64,000 nucleotides of DNA from Terriglobales bacterium (GTDB taxonomy: Bacteria > Acidobacteriota > Terriglobia > Terriglobales > Acidobacteriaceae), in the NCBI GenBank assembly GCA_025462725.1, contig JAOAPE010000014.1, forward strand, positions 89,817 to 153,816, given 5' to 3'. How positions within the stretch are numbered: the first letter of the stretch is position 1; every line of letters begins with the position of its first letter. The notes beneath the pieces were generated by a model. That model did no database searches. It was not told the DNA's origin and saw only the letters and a list, made by a program, of their open reading frames with translations. This document shows, piece by piece, positions 25,925 to 34,277 of the stretch. The position numbers and the translations under genes are program-made.

Positions 25925-26127
25925 ATAGTTCTCGACTTAGAAGTACTGTTTCTGTCCCGGAAATTCTGGCAGATCGCATCTGCAATGTCTTCATTCCGAA
26001 CGCTGTAGGTACAGCTCTTTATGGCCTTTCGCAACGCTATTACAACATTCGTTCTGATCTCAGGCGCAGCCGTCAATTTCTGAAGCAACTTCTGTTTGAC
26101 CTCGTAGGCGCTGTCGCTTCTGTTCAT
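25918..26127 (-). CDS. FlgM-like anti-sigma-28 factor
   Basis: The 69-residue protein has the FlgM pattern in residues 25-56: IRTNVVIALRKAIKSCTYSV then RNEDIADAICQNF. FlgM has RxxKVxxLRxAIxxGxYxVdxxxIAdkll at this point. FlgM binds and inhibits the flagellar sigma factor FliA until the hook is complete, when it is exported. The gene is downstream of the fliA-like gene in the same operon, separated by one HDOD gene, and it overlaps the flgN-like gene. The extreme C terminus (RDRNSTSKSRTIC) is not conserved. Role inferred from motif and position. Confidence 0.65.
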   Translation of the reverse strand: MNRSDSAYEVKQKLLQKLTAAPEIRTNVVIALRKAIKSCTYSVRNEDIADAICQNFRDRNSTSKSRTIC

Positions 26128-26148
26128 GTAGCTAATATCGGCCTGATT

Positions 26149-27144
26149 CTAGGGAACATTAGAAAGAACGGGTTCGGCTTCATAGCTTTTGAAGATAGCA
26201 ACCTCTGCGGCTTTGGCATTCGAAGCCGCCTTTAGCAGTCCAGAGGAATTGAACTCCAGTCCGCCCATGATCGCTTCGAACTGGCCGCTCAGGATTTCCT
26301 CCAGCTCACGTCGCTGTGTGCTGTCCATCGCCGGCAGATGCTCGAATATTTCATTCAACACGCGGTTACCTTTATGAGCTGACAGCTGCTGTGGCGCTCC
26401 ATAGAGAACGAGCCCGCAGCTCTCAGTGAACCTCTGTGCCGAAATTACGATTCCCATCAGCATAGGGTCGTGCCTCGCAGTCTCAGGATGATGATGCGCG
26501 CCGCACACCTCGACCAAAGATGCAAGAAGCTTCCATGCGATCGCCATCCGCCTTCCAATCTCGTAATGCGGCAGATGATTGCCCGAAGAGTTTAGTGGTA
26601 TTCCGGCGCTTGCGTTCCGCGCCAACATCATCAACGGAAGCTCTCCAATGTTGTGCACCAGACCAGCCGTGAACGCTAATTCAGGAAGCGGATACCCGCA
26701 GATCTCGGCGATCGTCTCCGCCATCACCGCGGTGGTGTAGCTGTGCTGCCAAAACGTCTGCATGCTGCCCCACTGCTGGGGATTGCCGGCACAATCGAGC
26801 AAAGGACAAGTCATCAGCAACGTCTGCAATCTCTCGGGACCGATCTCCCGAAGCGCAACTGCCACTGAGAAAATGGGGGCTTGAGATTCCAACAGGTAAA
26901 GGTTAGCCAGGCGCAACACCTGCACCGTGAGACTGGCATCGGTTCGGATGACCCAGGCTGCCGCCGCCAAATCTACATCGCCGCCTTTAAACAGCTGATT
27001 CAGCCGGAATACATAGCCTGGAAGAGTGGGCATTCCGCCACCCATCAGCATTGGAATTAGTTGTTGGATTGGCTGCGCAGCCCGAGTGGAGGGCTCTCGA
27101 TTGATTACCGGACTGATCGAAACTGCACTTGGTATCGCGGACAT
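26149..27144 (-). CDS. HDOD-domain signalling protein
   Basis: A 331-residue HDOD protein. The domain spans about residues 30-230, starting with PTLPGYVFRLNQLFKGGDVD and containing the core SLTVQVLRLANLYL and FTAGLVHNIGELPLMMLARN. HDOD domains are relatives of HD phosphohydrolases that have lost catalytic residues. They appear in regulators of motility and c-di-GMP signalling. The open frame reaches back to 27435 inside the fliA gene, but ATG at 27144 with AGGAG eight bases upstream is the clear start. It lies between fliA and the flgM-like gene, so it is likely a modulator of that sigma/anti-sigma switch. Confidence 0.85.
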   Translation of the reverse strand: MSAIPSAVSISPVINREPSTRAAQPIQQLIPMLMGGGMPTLPGYVFRLNQLFKGGDVDLAAAAWVIRTDASLTVQVLRLANLYLLESQAPIFSVAVALREIGPERLQTLLMTCPLLDCAGNPQQWGSMQTFWQHSYTTAVMAETIAEICGYPLPELAFTAGLVHNIGELPLMMLARNASAGIPLNSSGNHLPHYEIGRRMAIAWKLLASLVEVCGAHHHPETARHDPMLMGIVISAQRFTESCGLVLYGAPQQLSAHKGNRVLNEIFEHLPAMDSTQRRELEEILSGQFEAIMGGLEFNSSGLLKAASNAKAAEVAIFKSYEAEPVLSNVP

Positions 27145-27167
27145 TCTTCTCCTCGTGATTGCAGCTC

Positions 27168-27977
27168 TTATGCGACGATCTTGTTTGCCTTGCGGCTGCT
27201 CTTCTTGACGTCCATCTTCGCGCCAACTGGTGCGATGCTCTGTAACTTGGACCGCAACTGGATCACTGCTGAGGTGTGCATCTGTGAGACGCGCGATTCC
27301 AGCACGCCGAGCACGACACCAATTTCTTTCATCGTGAGCTCTTCGAAGTAATAAAGCGCAAGCACTTGACGATCGCGTTCGGCTAGTTCCCCGATAGCTT
27401 TGGTCAAAATCGCTTTCGTCTCCGACTTCGCGCACAGCGAAAACGCGTCTTCCTGACGATTATCCGGAATGTAGTCATTCAATTCTTCTTCCGGGCCATC
27501 CTCTTCGGAATCGGCTTGGATGCTGCCCAGGTCCAGCCCGCGCAATTCGCCGAGCAACACTTGAAACTCGTGAAGCGGAATGCCCAGCTCAGCCGCGACT
27601 TCCTGCTCAGTGGCGCTGCGTCCAAGTTCCGACGCGAGCTTGCGGTGCGCTTCTTCGATGCGCCGCGCTTTGCGACGCAGAATGCGGGGGCTCCAGTCCA
27701 TCTCGCGCAGGCTGTCGAGGATCGCGCCCCGGATTCGAAACTGCGCGTAGGACTTGAACATCACTTGTTTCGCGGGATCGTACTTCTTCATCGCGTCCAT
27801 CAAGCCGATAACGCCGGCATTGATCAGGTCGTCGAGTTCCACGTGCTGCGGAAGACGATCATGGATGCGTCGCGCTATGAATTTCACTTGCGAAAGTTGT
27901 TCCAGCAGAATGCGGTCGCGCTCGACTGTTTCCAAGATGAATGTCTGGGGGGTGAGAACTACGCTCGATGTTGCCAT
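27168..27977 (-). CDS. fliA: flagellar/motility-type RNA polymerase sigma factor (sigma-28, FliA)
   Basis: The 269-residue sigma factor has region 2 with ELDDLINAGVIGLMDAMKKY and FKSYAQFRIRGAILDSLREM-DW, the RIRGAxxDxLRxxDWxPR signature of the FliA/WhiG family. Region 3 is ARRIEEAHRKLASELGRSAT, and region 4 is ELAERDRQVLALYYFEELTM, followed by a helix-turn-helix. Sigma-28 transcribes late flagellar and chemotaxis genes and is held by FlgM. Start is ATG 27977 with AGGAAT upstream; the frame runs further back without a good start. A near-consensus sigma-54 promoter lies about 50 bases upstream. It leads the operon HDOD - flgM-like - flgN-like - small gene. Confidence 0.93.
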   Translation of the reverse strand: MATSSVVLTPQTFILETVERDRILLEQLSQVKFIARRIHDRLPQHVELDDLINAGVIGLMDAMKKYDPAKQVMFKSYAQFRIRGAILDSLREMDWSPRILRRKARRIEEAHRKLASELGRSATEQEVAAELGIPLHEFQVLLGELRGLDLGSIQADSEEDGPEEELNDYIPDNRQEDAFSLCAKSETKAILTKAIGELAERDRQVLALYYFEELTMKEIGVVLGVLESRVSQMHTSAVIQLRSKLQSIAPVGAKMDVKKSSRKANKIVA

Positions 27978-28023
27978 GACAGTGATTCCTTTCCGGGTGT
28001 TGATCAGGTACGCCCGGATAAAG

Positions 28024-28039
28024 TGCAATCACTGCGCCA
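28024..28039 (-). promoter_or_regulatory. sigma-54 promoter of fliA
   Basis: On the minus strand the sequence reads TGGCGC-AGTGA-TTGCA. It matches the sigma-54 consensus TGGCAC-N5-TTGC(A/T), with exact GG and GC at -24/-12 spacing and one change in the first box. It places the transcription start near 28013, giving a leader of about 36 bases with the AGGAAT ribosome site. It points at the fliA operon; the neighbouring NtrC-type gene would encode an activator for such a promoter. Confidence 0.75.
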
Positions 28040-28141
28040 GCATTTTCAGCTGGGGATTAAAATATTCTGATGTTCAAAGGGGATTTACAGAGAATTCGGT
28101 TGGAATGATTAACGCATTCTCATACAGCAAGCATTAGCTAT

Positions 28142-29387
28142 TCAAGATCTAAGAGAACTCTTAGATTCGTCTTCTAACGCCAACGCTGGGAGATGTTCAA
28201 TGGTTAAAACGGTCTCATCTTCGGCGAGGATGAATGCGCGCTCTATTGCGTGCTGAAGCTCTCGCACATTGCCGCTCCAGTGATGCAGCATCATGCTCTT
28301 CTTTACTGCCGTGCTCAGGGTCTTAGGTGCCAGCCTCTCACTCTTACATAAATCGGCTAGAAATTGATCCGCAAGAGCCAGAATATCGTTACCTCGGTTT
28401 CTCAAAGGCGGAAGCTCTATCGGAAACACCGCCAATCGGAAGTAGAGGTCCTCCCGGAACCCTTTCTCACCAGGAGTTCGCAACGGGACATTCGTCGCGG
28501 CAATCACCCTGACGTCCACCTTGATGATTTCATTGCTTCCCAGTCGCTGCACTTCCCCTTCTTGAAGGAAGCGGAGTAGTTTTGCCTGCACTCCCGGAGG
28601 AAGCTCTCCTATTTCATCCAGGAACAGCGTGCCGCCGTCTGCCGAGTGTATTGGTCCTACCTTGGTCTGAACAGCGCCCGTAAACGCGCCCCGGCTGTAT
28701 CCGAAGAGTTCCGATTCCAATAGGGGCTCGGGTATCGCCGCGCAGTTTACGATTACCATCGGGCGCGAGGCTCGCCCGCTGAGTCCGTGAACCGCGCGAG
28801 CTACTACTTCTTTTCCAGTACCAGTCTCACCGGTGATTAGGACGCTTGATTTTTCTTCCAGCCACGAGTCTGACCAGGCGCGCAACTTCGAGCATGGGCT
28901 TGCTGCTGCCGATCATTCCGGGCAGCGGTTCACAAAAGGGTTCGTTGAGTACAGCTGGGAGACATTCCGCAGAAGACAATGGTGTATCGCTGGTTTCGGG
29001 AACGTCTGCATGAGGCGCCTGAATTCCTTTTCGCAAAGCCCAGAAGAGTTCCTGTGTGCGCGAAGGGACGGCTGCCCTATTCGAGTGACTTGGCTCGGGA
29101 GCGTCCAAATCCACCAGCACCACATCCATGGCCGGAAATTGAGCCCGCAAGGAGTGGTCAAGGTCGTCCACATCGAGGTCCGGAAGCCAATGATCCAGCA
29201 GGACCGCTTCGATCTGGGGCTTGCCCTCAAGTTTATTCAGGGCATCAGCGCCACCCAATGCTTCCTCGGCCGGCCAGTTCATCGAAATCAAAATCTTGTG
29301 AATATGCGAACGGACATTCGCGTTAGGGCTAGCGATTATGACCTTGGACTGCACTTGCGACTGCGGCGGAAAAATGTTCGCGGTCAC
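28142..29387 (-). pseudogene. sigma-54-dependent activator (NtrC/FlgR-like, no DNA-binding domain), broken by a frameshift
   Basis: Two overlapping minus-strand frames make one protein. The first (29387 down to 28827, GTG start) holds a receiver-like domain and the linker [20 protein letters not shown]. The second (28885 down to 28142) holds the AAA+ domain: Walker A GETGTGKE, the sigma-54 contact GAFTGA in [12 protein letters not shown], Walker [12 protein letters not shown] and the [15 protein letters not shown] segment. Removing one A from the AAAAA at about 28848-28852 rejoins them as [14 protein letters not shown]. The receiver lacks the usual acidic pair, and the protein ends soon after the AAA+ domain with no Fis-type helix-turn-helix. 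Activators without DNA binding are known (H. pylori FlgR). Either a real decay product or an assembly error. Confidence 0.85.
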
Positions 29388-29389
29388 GG

Positions 29390-30193
29390 TTACCCGGCGT
29401 TTCCTGCCCGGGGTTGCGGGAATACAGGCAAGCTGACTTTGAACATCCGGCCGTCATCGCTTCGCGAAGCGAGCACCGCTCCGCCCAGGGCGACTACGAT
29501 CCTTTGCACCACAGCGATGGGCAGATTGCTGATCTTCTCCCCGGAAGTATTCTCGCAGTAGGAAAATGGATCGAAAATGCGGGCGGAGGCAGTATCGTCC
29601 ACGCGACAACAATCGTTAACTGTCAATTCCACTGATAGGTCGTTTACGAACAGATGAATTCTTACCTCATCTCCCGCAACCGATAGTTCAACGCAATTTT
29701 GAATGAGATTCCACAGCACCTGTCGCAATTGCGCTCTTGATCCGCGAACAAGAACTTGATCCAAGTTCCAAGGAAGAACAAGTTCCACCTTCCGATCCCG
29801 TCCGATGGGACGCATATCATCTACCACTTCGTTCAACATGGATGTGAGCGATGCTGGAACCACCTCTCTTTCGACGCGGTCAGCCTCTAGCAACGCTCGG
29901 AACGAAACCACCAGTTCCATCACGCGATCAGCTTGTTCCAGAGCACGCAAAACTTGTTTCTGCGTGCTCGGATCGTTCTTTGAAGACAATTGAAGCAACT
30001 CCAACGAACAACGGAGAGAGGTAATCGGCTGGCTCAACTTATGATGAACAGCCCTGATGAAGTCATCGCCGACTTCGCGCGCGTCCTGACGCTCGGGAAC
30101 AGCAACGCCCCGGAACGACGGCCATTCTTCCCGCTTCACTGGTTGTATATTTGCGGTCTTTGCGATCGATGCCGCTGTACCTGCCATGCTCAT
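29390..30193 (-). CDS. histidine kinase with degenerate ATP-binding boxes
   Basis: A 267-residue cytoplasmic kinase-like protein with no membrane helix. The HisKA part has a possible phosphoacceptor at His51 (AVHHKLSQPITSL), and the N box is still readable (LWNLIQNCVELS). However, the G1 box, normally DxGxG, reads NDCCRVDD, and the G2 glycines are missing: the region after IFDPFSYCENTSGEKIS has no GxGLGL. ATP binding is therefore doubtful. It follows the frameshifted OmpR-type regulator by 29 bases and precedes the sigma-54 activator gene by two, forming a regulator-kinase-activator operon next to fliA. It may be a decaying kinase or a phosphotransfer/scaffold protein. Confidence 0.85.
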   Translation of the reverse strand: MSMAGTAASIAKTANIQPVKREEWPSFRGVAVPERQDAREVGDDFIRAVHHKLSQPITSLRCSLELLQLSSKNDPSTQKQVLRALEQADRVMELVVSFRALLEADRVEREVVPASLTSMLNEVVDDMRPIGRDRKVELVLPWNLDQVLVRGSRAQLRQVLWNLIQNCVELSVAGDEVRIHLFVNDLSVELTVNDCCRVDDTASARIFDPFSYCENTSGEKISNLPIAVVQRIVVALGGAVLASRSDDGRMFKVSLPVFPQPRAGNAG

Positions 30194-30222
30194 AATTCAG
30201 ATTCCGATCTCAAGTGTGTCTC

Positions 30223-30922
30223 CTACCCGACTCGTCGCAAAGCAGGGATTCGTCCCGCTCCAAATTCGTAGCCAACACCGCGCACTGTGTGGATGAGCTT
30301 CTGGGGTGCGCCATCATCCACCTTCTTCCGCAGGTAATTGATGTAAACATCCACTACATTAGTCGTCGTATCGAATGAGAGATTCCAGACCTCTTGCATA
30401 ATCATTGCCCTGGTCACTCGATTCCCGCTGTTGCGCATGGTATTCCAACAGCGAAAACTCCTTCGACGTCAGATCGATTCGCCGTCCCGCACGGCAGACG
30501 ATCCGCTCGACTCTATTCATCTCAAGGTCGGCAAAACGCAAAGTTGAATCGACAAACTTGTTGCTGTGTCGGCGTAAGAGTGCGCGCAGCCTCGCGGACA
30601 ACTCCGAAAATGAAAATGGTTTGACGAGGTAATCGTCCGCACCCATATCGAGCACTGCGACCCGGTCTTCGAGTGAATTTCTCGCCGTTAGTACCAGCAC
30701 CGGCGTAGTTGAGTTTTTCGCACGGAGCTCTCTCAGTACCGTAGTTCCATCGCCCTTGGGTATGTTGAGATCAAGAACCAGCAAGTCGTAGTCGCTTTGA
30801 CCCGACATCTGGCTAGCTTCTTCGCCGTCGTTTGCCATATCCACAACGTAGCCCTCGGTCTGAAGTCCCTTGCATATGAATGACGCTAACGGAGGATCGT
30901 CTTCCACTACTAAAACCCGCAT
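30223..30922 (-). pseudogene. OmpR-family response regulator, split by a frameshift
   Basis: The first frame (from 30922) encodes a complete receiver: VLVVEDDPPLASF, phosphoacceptor Asp51 in LLVLDLNIPKG, and Lys in DYLVKPFSF, followed by the first part of the winged-helix domain up to LTSKEFSLLEYH. The second frame (30438 down to 30223) carries the rest: RVTRAMIMQEVWNLSFDTTT and the recognition helix NVVDVYINYLRKKVD plus IHTVRGVGYEFG. The junction near 30436 reads GAATACCATGCGC, where homologues usually have LLEYLMRN. A two-base loss (or one extra base) explains the break. It is the first gene of the regulator - kinase - activator operon; intact function would need the frame to be real only through an assembly error. 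Confidence 0.85.
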
Positions 30923-31135
30923 GGCCCACCATCCTTGAATCGATTCCTCGGGGTATGCAGATACTCTCACCTATCCATCCGGTTGAAGCGGATGAGTTAC
31001 TAAAGATTGCTTAATACATTTCCCAAGTTGAATCGCGTACCAATTGAGGAATGGATTACTTGCTTCCGAGAATAAAGATTCGCATTCGCATAGCCGAAGA
31101 CTGCAACATAGAGAGTCCAACAGAGCACCTCAGCA

Positions 31136-32284
31136 ATGTTTGCAAACCTTAAACCCCGCGTCCTGGTTGTGGATGACGAGCCACAGATGCGCTCTGCGCT
31201 CCAGGCCGCTCTGGAGCCTCGCGCCGATTTCTTGCGGACTGTCGCCAGTGCGCACGAAGCGCTGAACGCGATCGAGAGCGGCGAATACGACATCGTCATC
31301 TCTGACATGTACATGCCCGGTGCATCAGGGCTCGACTTGCTCAATCTTGCGCAGCAGTCCCACTGGGATGTCGCCGTCATTCTCATCACGGGACGTCCGG
31401 AGGTGGAAGAAGTCGTCTCCGCAATGCGCATGCATGTGTCGGATTTTCTATTCAAGCCACTGAAGATCGAGACCCTCACTGATTCCCTGGATCGCACCTT
31501 CCATCGCCTTCTGAGTAAGCGCGAAGCGCGGGATTACCGCACGAGTCTCGAAACAAGCCTTCAGCGCAGAACCTTGGATGAAACAGCGCTGAGTTACTTG
31601 GAAACGAACTACTCAGCGACTCTGAATTCCTTAGTCGCTGCCCTTGATGCTCGCGAGCATGAAACTTGCGCTCATTCGTTTCGTGTGCGCGCCTACACTG
31701 CGCATCTTGCGCGATTGGCGGGATATCCACCCTCCCTGTTGCCGCAACTGGAAAACGCTGCATTGCTGCACGACATCGGCAAGATCGCAATCTCTGACAC
31801 CATCCTGCTGAAGCGCGGCAAACTCACTGACGAAGAATTCCTCATCATGAAACAGCACACCTGGCTTGGCCAGGAGATACTGCAGAAGATTTCCTTCCTG
31901 CAGCCTGCAGCAAAGATTATTCGTCATCACCATGAGCGCTTCGACGGGAATGGCTATCCGGACGGACTCGCAGGAGAAGATATCCCACTTGGCGCCCGCA
32001 TCTTTGGGTTCGCTGACACGCTAGATGCAATGACGTCTGACCGCTGCTATCGGGCTGCCCCCGGAGTTGTTGCCGCAAGAGAAGAGATCATCCGTTGTAC
32101 TGGAAAGCAGTTTGACCCAAAGCTTACCGAAGTGTTTCTCAAAGTTTCCAATGAAACTTGGAATCAGATTCGCCAGCAAGTAGAAGACGAACGATTTATC
32201 GAAACTACCGCCGCATATTCGGCTGAGGCGCAGGTTCCGCTCACGCCCGCGCGGGTCCAAGAAATAGTGTCGCGGCTCGCCTAG
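31136..32284 (+). CDS. response regulator with HD-GYP phosphodiesterase domain
   Basis: The 382-residue protein has a receiver (residues 8-125: VLVVDDEPQM, phosphoacceptor Asp57 in VISDMYMPG, FLFKPLK) linked by a helix to an HD-GYP domain (about 165-350). The metal and catalytic motifs are intact: HDIGK near 213, HHERFDGNGYPDGL near 262-275, and FADTLDAMTSDRCYR near 291. HD-GYP enzymes hydrolyse the second messenger c-di-GMP to GMP, so phosphorylation would adjust motility or biofilm behaviour. It is divergent from the OmpR-type regulator and lies close to the flagellar control genes, which fits a motility role. No kinase is adjacent downstream. Confidence 0.94.
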   Translation: MFANLKPRVLVVDDEPQMRSALQAALEPRADFLRTVASAHEALNAIESGEYDIVISDMYMPGASGLDLLNLAQQSHWDVAVILITGRPEVEEVVSAMRMHVSDFLFKPLKIETLTDSLDRTFHRLLSKREARDYRTSLETSLQRRTLDETALSYLETNYSATLNSLVAALDAREHETCAHSFRVRAYTAHLARLAGYPPSLLPQLENAALLHDIGKIAISDTILLKRGKLTDEEFLIMKQHTWLGQEILQKISFLQPAAKIIRHHHERFDGNGYPDGLAGEDIPLGARIFGFADTLDAMTSDRCYRAAPGVVAAREEIIRCTGKQFDPKLTEVFLKVSNETWNQIRQQVEDERFIETTAAYSAEAQVPLTPARVQEIVSRLA

Positions 32285-32386
32285 CCTTACCTCACCTGAA
32301 ATCGCGCTCTAACCAGTACAATTACCCTCGTTCGTTGCAATCCGTTCTGCACCGTGCATACGTTCTTAATGGGAGAATACTGACGG

Positions 32387-32932
32387 GTGTCGAGCACGCC
32401 GGTCCAACCTGATTCAGCCGACAGCACTCTTGTTGCCCGCATCCGTGCCGGCGACGAGACTGCCATGGCACAGGTTTATGACCGATATTCGCAAATCGTA
32501 TATTCGGTAGCATTGCGCGTGCTTGCAGATACTGGCTCGGCGGAAGATGTGATGCAGGAGATTTTCATGCAGCTCTGGCGTAATCCGCAGTCGTTCGATG
32601 GGAATCGCGGAAGTCTGGGCGCATGGCTAGCTGTCGTCGCGCGACACCGCGCCATCGATCATTTACGCAAGCGGAAACCAGAGACTGACATCGACGATGT
32701 CATCGTGTCAGTGGAATGCAATCTCGAAAGCGAAACCGAAAGAAACATCTTTCTTAGGAAAGTGCGAAGCTTGCTTGGCAGTATGCCTCCCAATCAACGC
32801 AAAGCAATGGAAATGGCGTTCTTCGAAGGGCTTACCCACTCTGAAGTGGCGGCCAGAATGGGAGAACCACTCGGAACAATCAAAACCCGAATACGCACGG
32901 GGTTGATTGCAATGCGTAAGGCGCTGACTTAA
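32387..32932 (+). CDS. ECF-type RNA polymerase sigma factor
   Basis: A 181-residue extracytoplasmic-function sigma factor. Region 2 is VYDRYSQIVYSVALRVLADT, with AEDVMQEIFMQLWRNPQSFD and the -10 recognition helix LGAWLAVVARHRAIDHLRKR. Region 4 is MPPNQRKAMEMAFFEGLTHS with the helix-turn-helix VAARMGEPLGTIKTRIRTGL. The start is GTG at 32387 with GGGAGA upstream. The stop is two bases before the next ATG, and the neighbour is its cognate anti-sigma factor with a zinc-binding motif. SigK-like with an RskA-like partner is the best guess. The regulon is unknown. Confidence 0.93.
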   Translation: MSSTPVQPDSADSTLVARIRAGDETAMAQVYDRYSQIVYSVALRVLADTGSAEDVMQEIFMQLWRNPQSFDGNRGSLGAWLAVVARHRAIDHLRKRKPETDIDDVIVSVECNLESETERNIFLRKVRSLLGSMPPNQRKAMEMAFFEGLTHSEVAARMGEPLGTIKTRIRTGLIAMRKALT

Positions 32933-32934
32933 TC

Positions 32935-33699
32935 ATGGCTGATCACGATCAATTCGCTGACGATCTCGTGCTGCTCGCGCTGCAAGAGTTGCCGCAAAAC
33001 CGCGATGCCGAAGTTCGCGACCACATTGCCGGCTGCGCAGCTTGCCGTCGCGAGTTCGACGCTCTTCGCGCGGACACGGCAATGCTCGCGCTCTCAGCTA
33101 CTGGTTCGCATCCGCCGCAGAGATCTCGTGAGCGCCTTTTGTCAGCCGTCGCCAAAGAACCGCGCGTGACCACGATGGTGCAATTGCGTCCGCGATGGTG
33201 GGCCCTCGCGCCAGTCTTCGGAGCGGCTGTTGTCGCGGTCTTTGCCATCTTGCTGTGGGCTGAAAACAACAGCCTGCGGAACGAATTGAGCGCGCTGCAA
33301 AGCCAAGTTGCGGATACTCGTCGCGATCTCGGGCACTCCCGCGAGATTCTCGCTTCGATGACTGCTCCTGACGCGATGCACATGACGCTGGTCGCCGCGC
33401 AAGCCAAGCCGCAACCGCAGATCCGCGTGATCTACCTCAAGCGGAATGGCAACCTCATGTTCTTCGCCAACAATCTTGCTCCGTTGCCGGAACATAAGGC
33501 ATACGAGATGTGGATCATCCCCGCAAACGGAAAGGCTCCCATCGCGGCCGGCACGTTTAAACCCGATGCTCACGGAATGGCGCAGGTATTGAGCCCATCG
33601 CTCGCCGAGGCTCCTGACGCGAAGACTTTCGCGGTCACGATTGAAAATGAGACGGGCAGTCCCGTCCCGACTAGCCCCGTCATCATGGTCGGCCAATAG
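32935..33699 (+). CDS. anti-sigma factor, RskA-like with zinc-binding domain
   Basis: The 254-residue protein has a cytoplasmic N-terminal ZAS-type domain with the His-x3-Cys-x2-Cys motif in DHIAGCAACRREF (about 29-41). A single membrane helix follows (WALAPVFGAAVVAVFAILLW, about 89-108), then a short coiled segment and an extracytoplasmic RskA/anti-sigma-K domain (VIYLKRNGNLMFFANNLAPL, YEMWIIPANGKAPIAAGTF). Such proteins hold the ECF sigma factor encoded upstream and release it on an envelope signal, often by proteolysis of the membrane segment. The gene starts two bases after the sigma stop, so expression is coupled. Confidence 0.92.
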   Translation: MADHDQFADDLVLLALQELPQNRDAEVRDHIAGCAACRREFDALRADTAMLALSATGSHPPQRSRERLLSAVAKEPRVTTMVQLRPRWWALAPVFGAAVVAVFAILLWAENNSLRNELSALQSQVADTRRDLGHSREILASMTAPDAMHMTLVAAQAKPQPQIRVIYLKRNGNLMFFANNLAPLPEHKAYEMWIIPANGKAPIAAGTFKPDAHGMAQVLSPSLAEAPDAKTFAVTIENETGSPVPTSPVIMVGQ

Positions 33700-33768
33700 C
33701 AATCCAACTTTTCTCGGCTGATTCCCTGCTTGACTCACCCGCTCACACGGTTGAGAATCGAACATTCC

Positions 33769-34254
33769 ATGCGAGCTTATCTTTCAGGAGCGATCGAGTA
33801 TGCGCCAGATCACGGACGTGCTTGGCGCTCCACAATCACTCCGTTCCTCGAATCGCTCAAGCACGTTGTCTACGACCCCGCACTCGAAGAAAAGAAAGAT
33901 CTCAACGACGACGAGATTGCAAATTTCCGCGCTTGGAAGACCGCCGACTTGCCCAGATTCCAAAATACGATCCGAAAGATCATCGCGTATGACCTGGATT
34001 GGATCGAGCACAAGACTGACTACGTCATTTGTTACTGGGACGAGCACGTCTCGAAGGGCGCTGGCACGCAGGCCGAATTGACCTTCGCCCATCGCTTGAA
34101 CATTCCTGTCTACCTCGTTGCTGCCATTCCGGTTCCGCAAATCAGTGGATGGATTCTAGGGTGCAGCACCCATGTATTCTCTGACTTCGACCAGTTACAA
34201 TCATTCCTCGCGGAAAAACACGCCTGCGCATCGACCCAAGCAGCCGGAAGTTAA
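33769..34254 (+). CDS. nucleoside 2-deoxyribosyltransferase-like protein
   Basis: A 161-residue soluble protein. The N terminus RAYLSGAIEYAPDHGRAWRS and the middle IAYDLDWIEHKTDYVICYWD followed by GAGTQAELTFAHRLNIPVYL have the layout of the nucleoside 2-deoxyribosyltransferase / DprA-like Rossmann superfamily. In those proteins an early Gly-rich strand, an Asp at the end of a middle strand and an exactly placed Glu (here GTQAEL) form the active site. The next gene is thymidine kinase, so a nucleotide-salvage function would fit. ATG at 33769 is used, since homologous sequence starts there. The specific reaction is unproven. Confidence 0.65.
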   Translation: MRAYLSGAIEYAPDHGRAWRSTITPFLESLKHVVYDPALEEKKDLNDDEIANFRAWKTADLPRFQNTIRKIIAYDLDWIEHKTDYVICYWDEHVSKGAGTQAELTFAHRLNIPVYLVAAIPVPQISGWILGCSTHVFSDFDQLQSFLAEKHACASTQAAGS

Positions 34255-34277
34255 CCAGCGACAAAGGACTGCAATAA

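Noticed and set aside
27516..28070. A plus-strand frame across fliA and its promoter
   Set aside because: It overlaps a gene with clear sigma-28 regions and runs through the promoter; no ribosome site or motif.
28840..28860. Programmed ribosomal frameshift in the sigma-54 activator
   Set aside because: A +1 shift is needed, and the site lacks a recognised +1 or -1 slippery signal with stimulator; an indel at the A-run is simpler. Not excluded, but not claimed.
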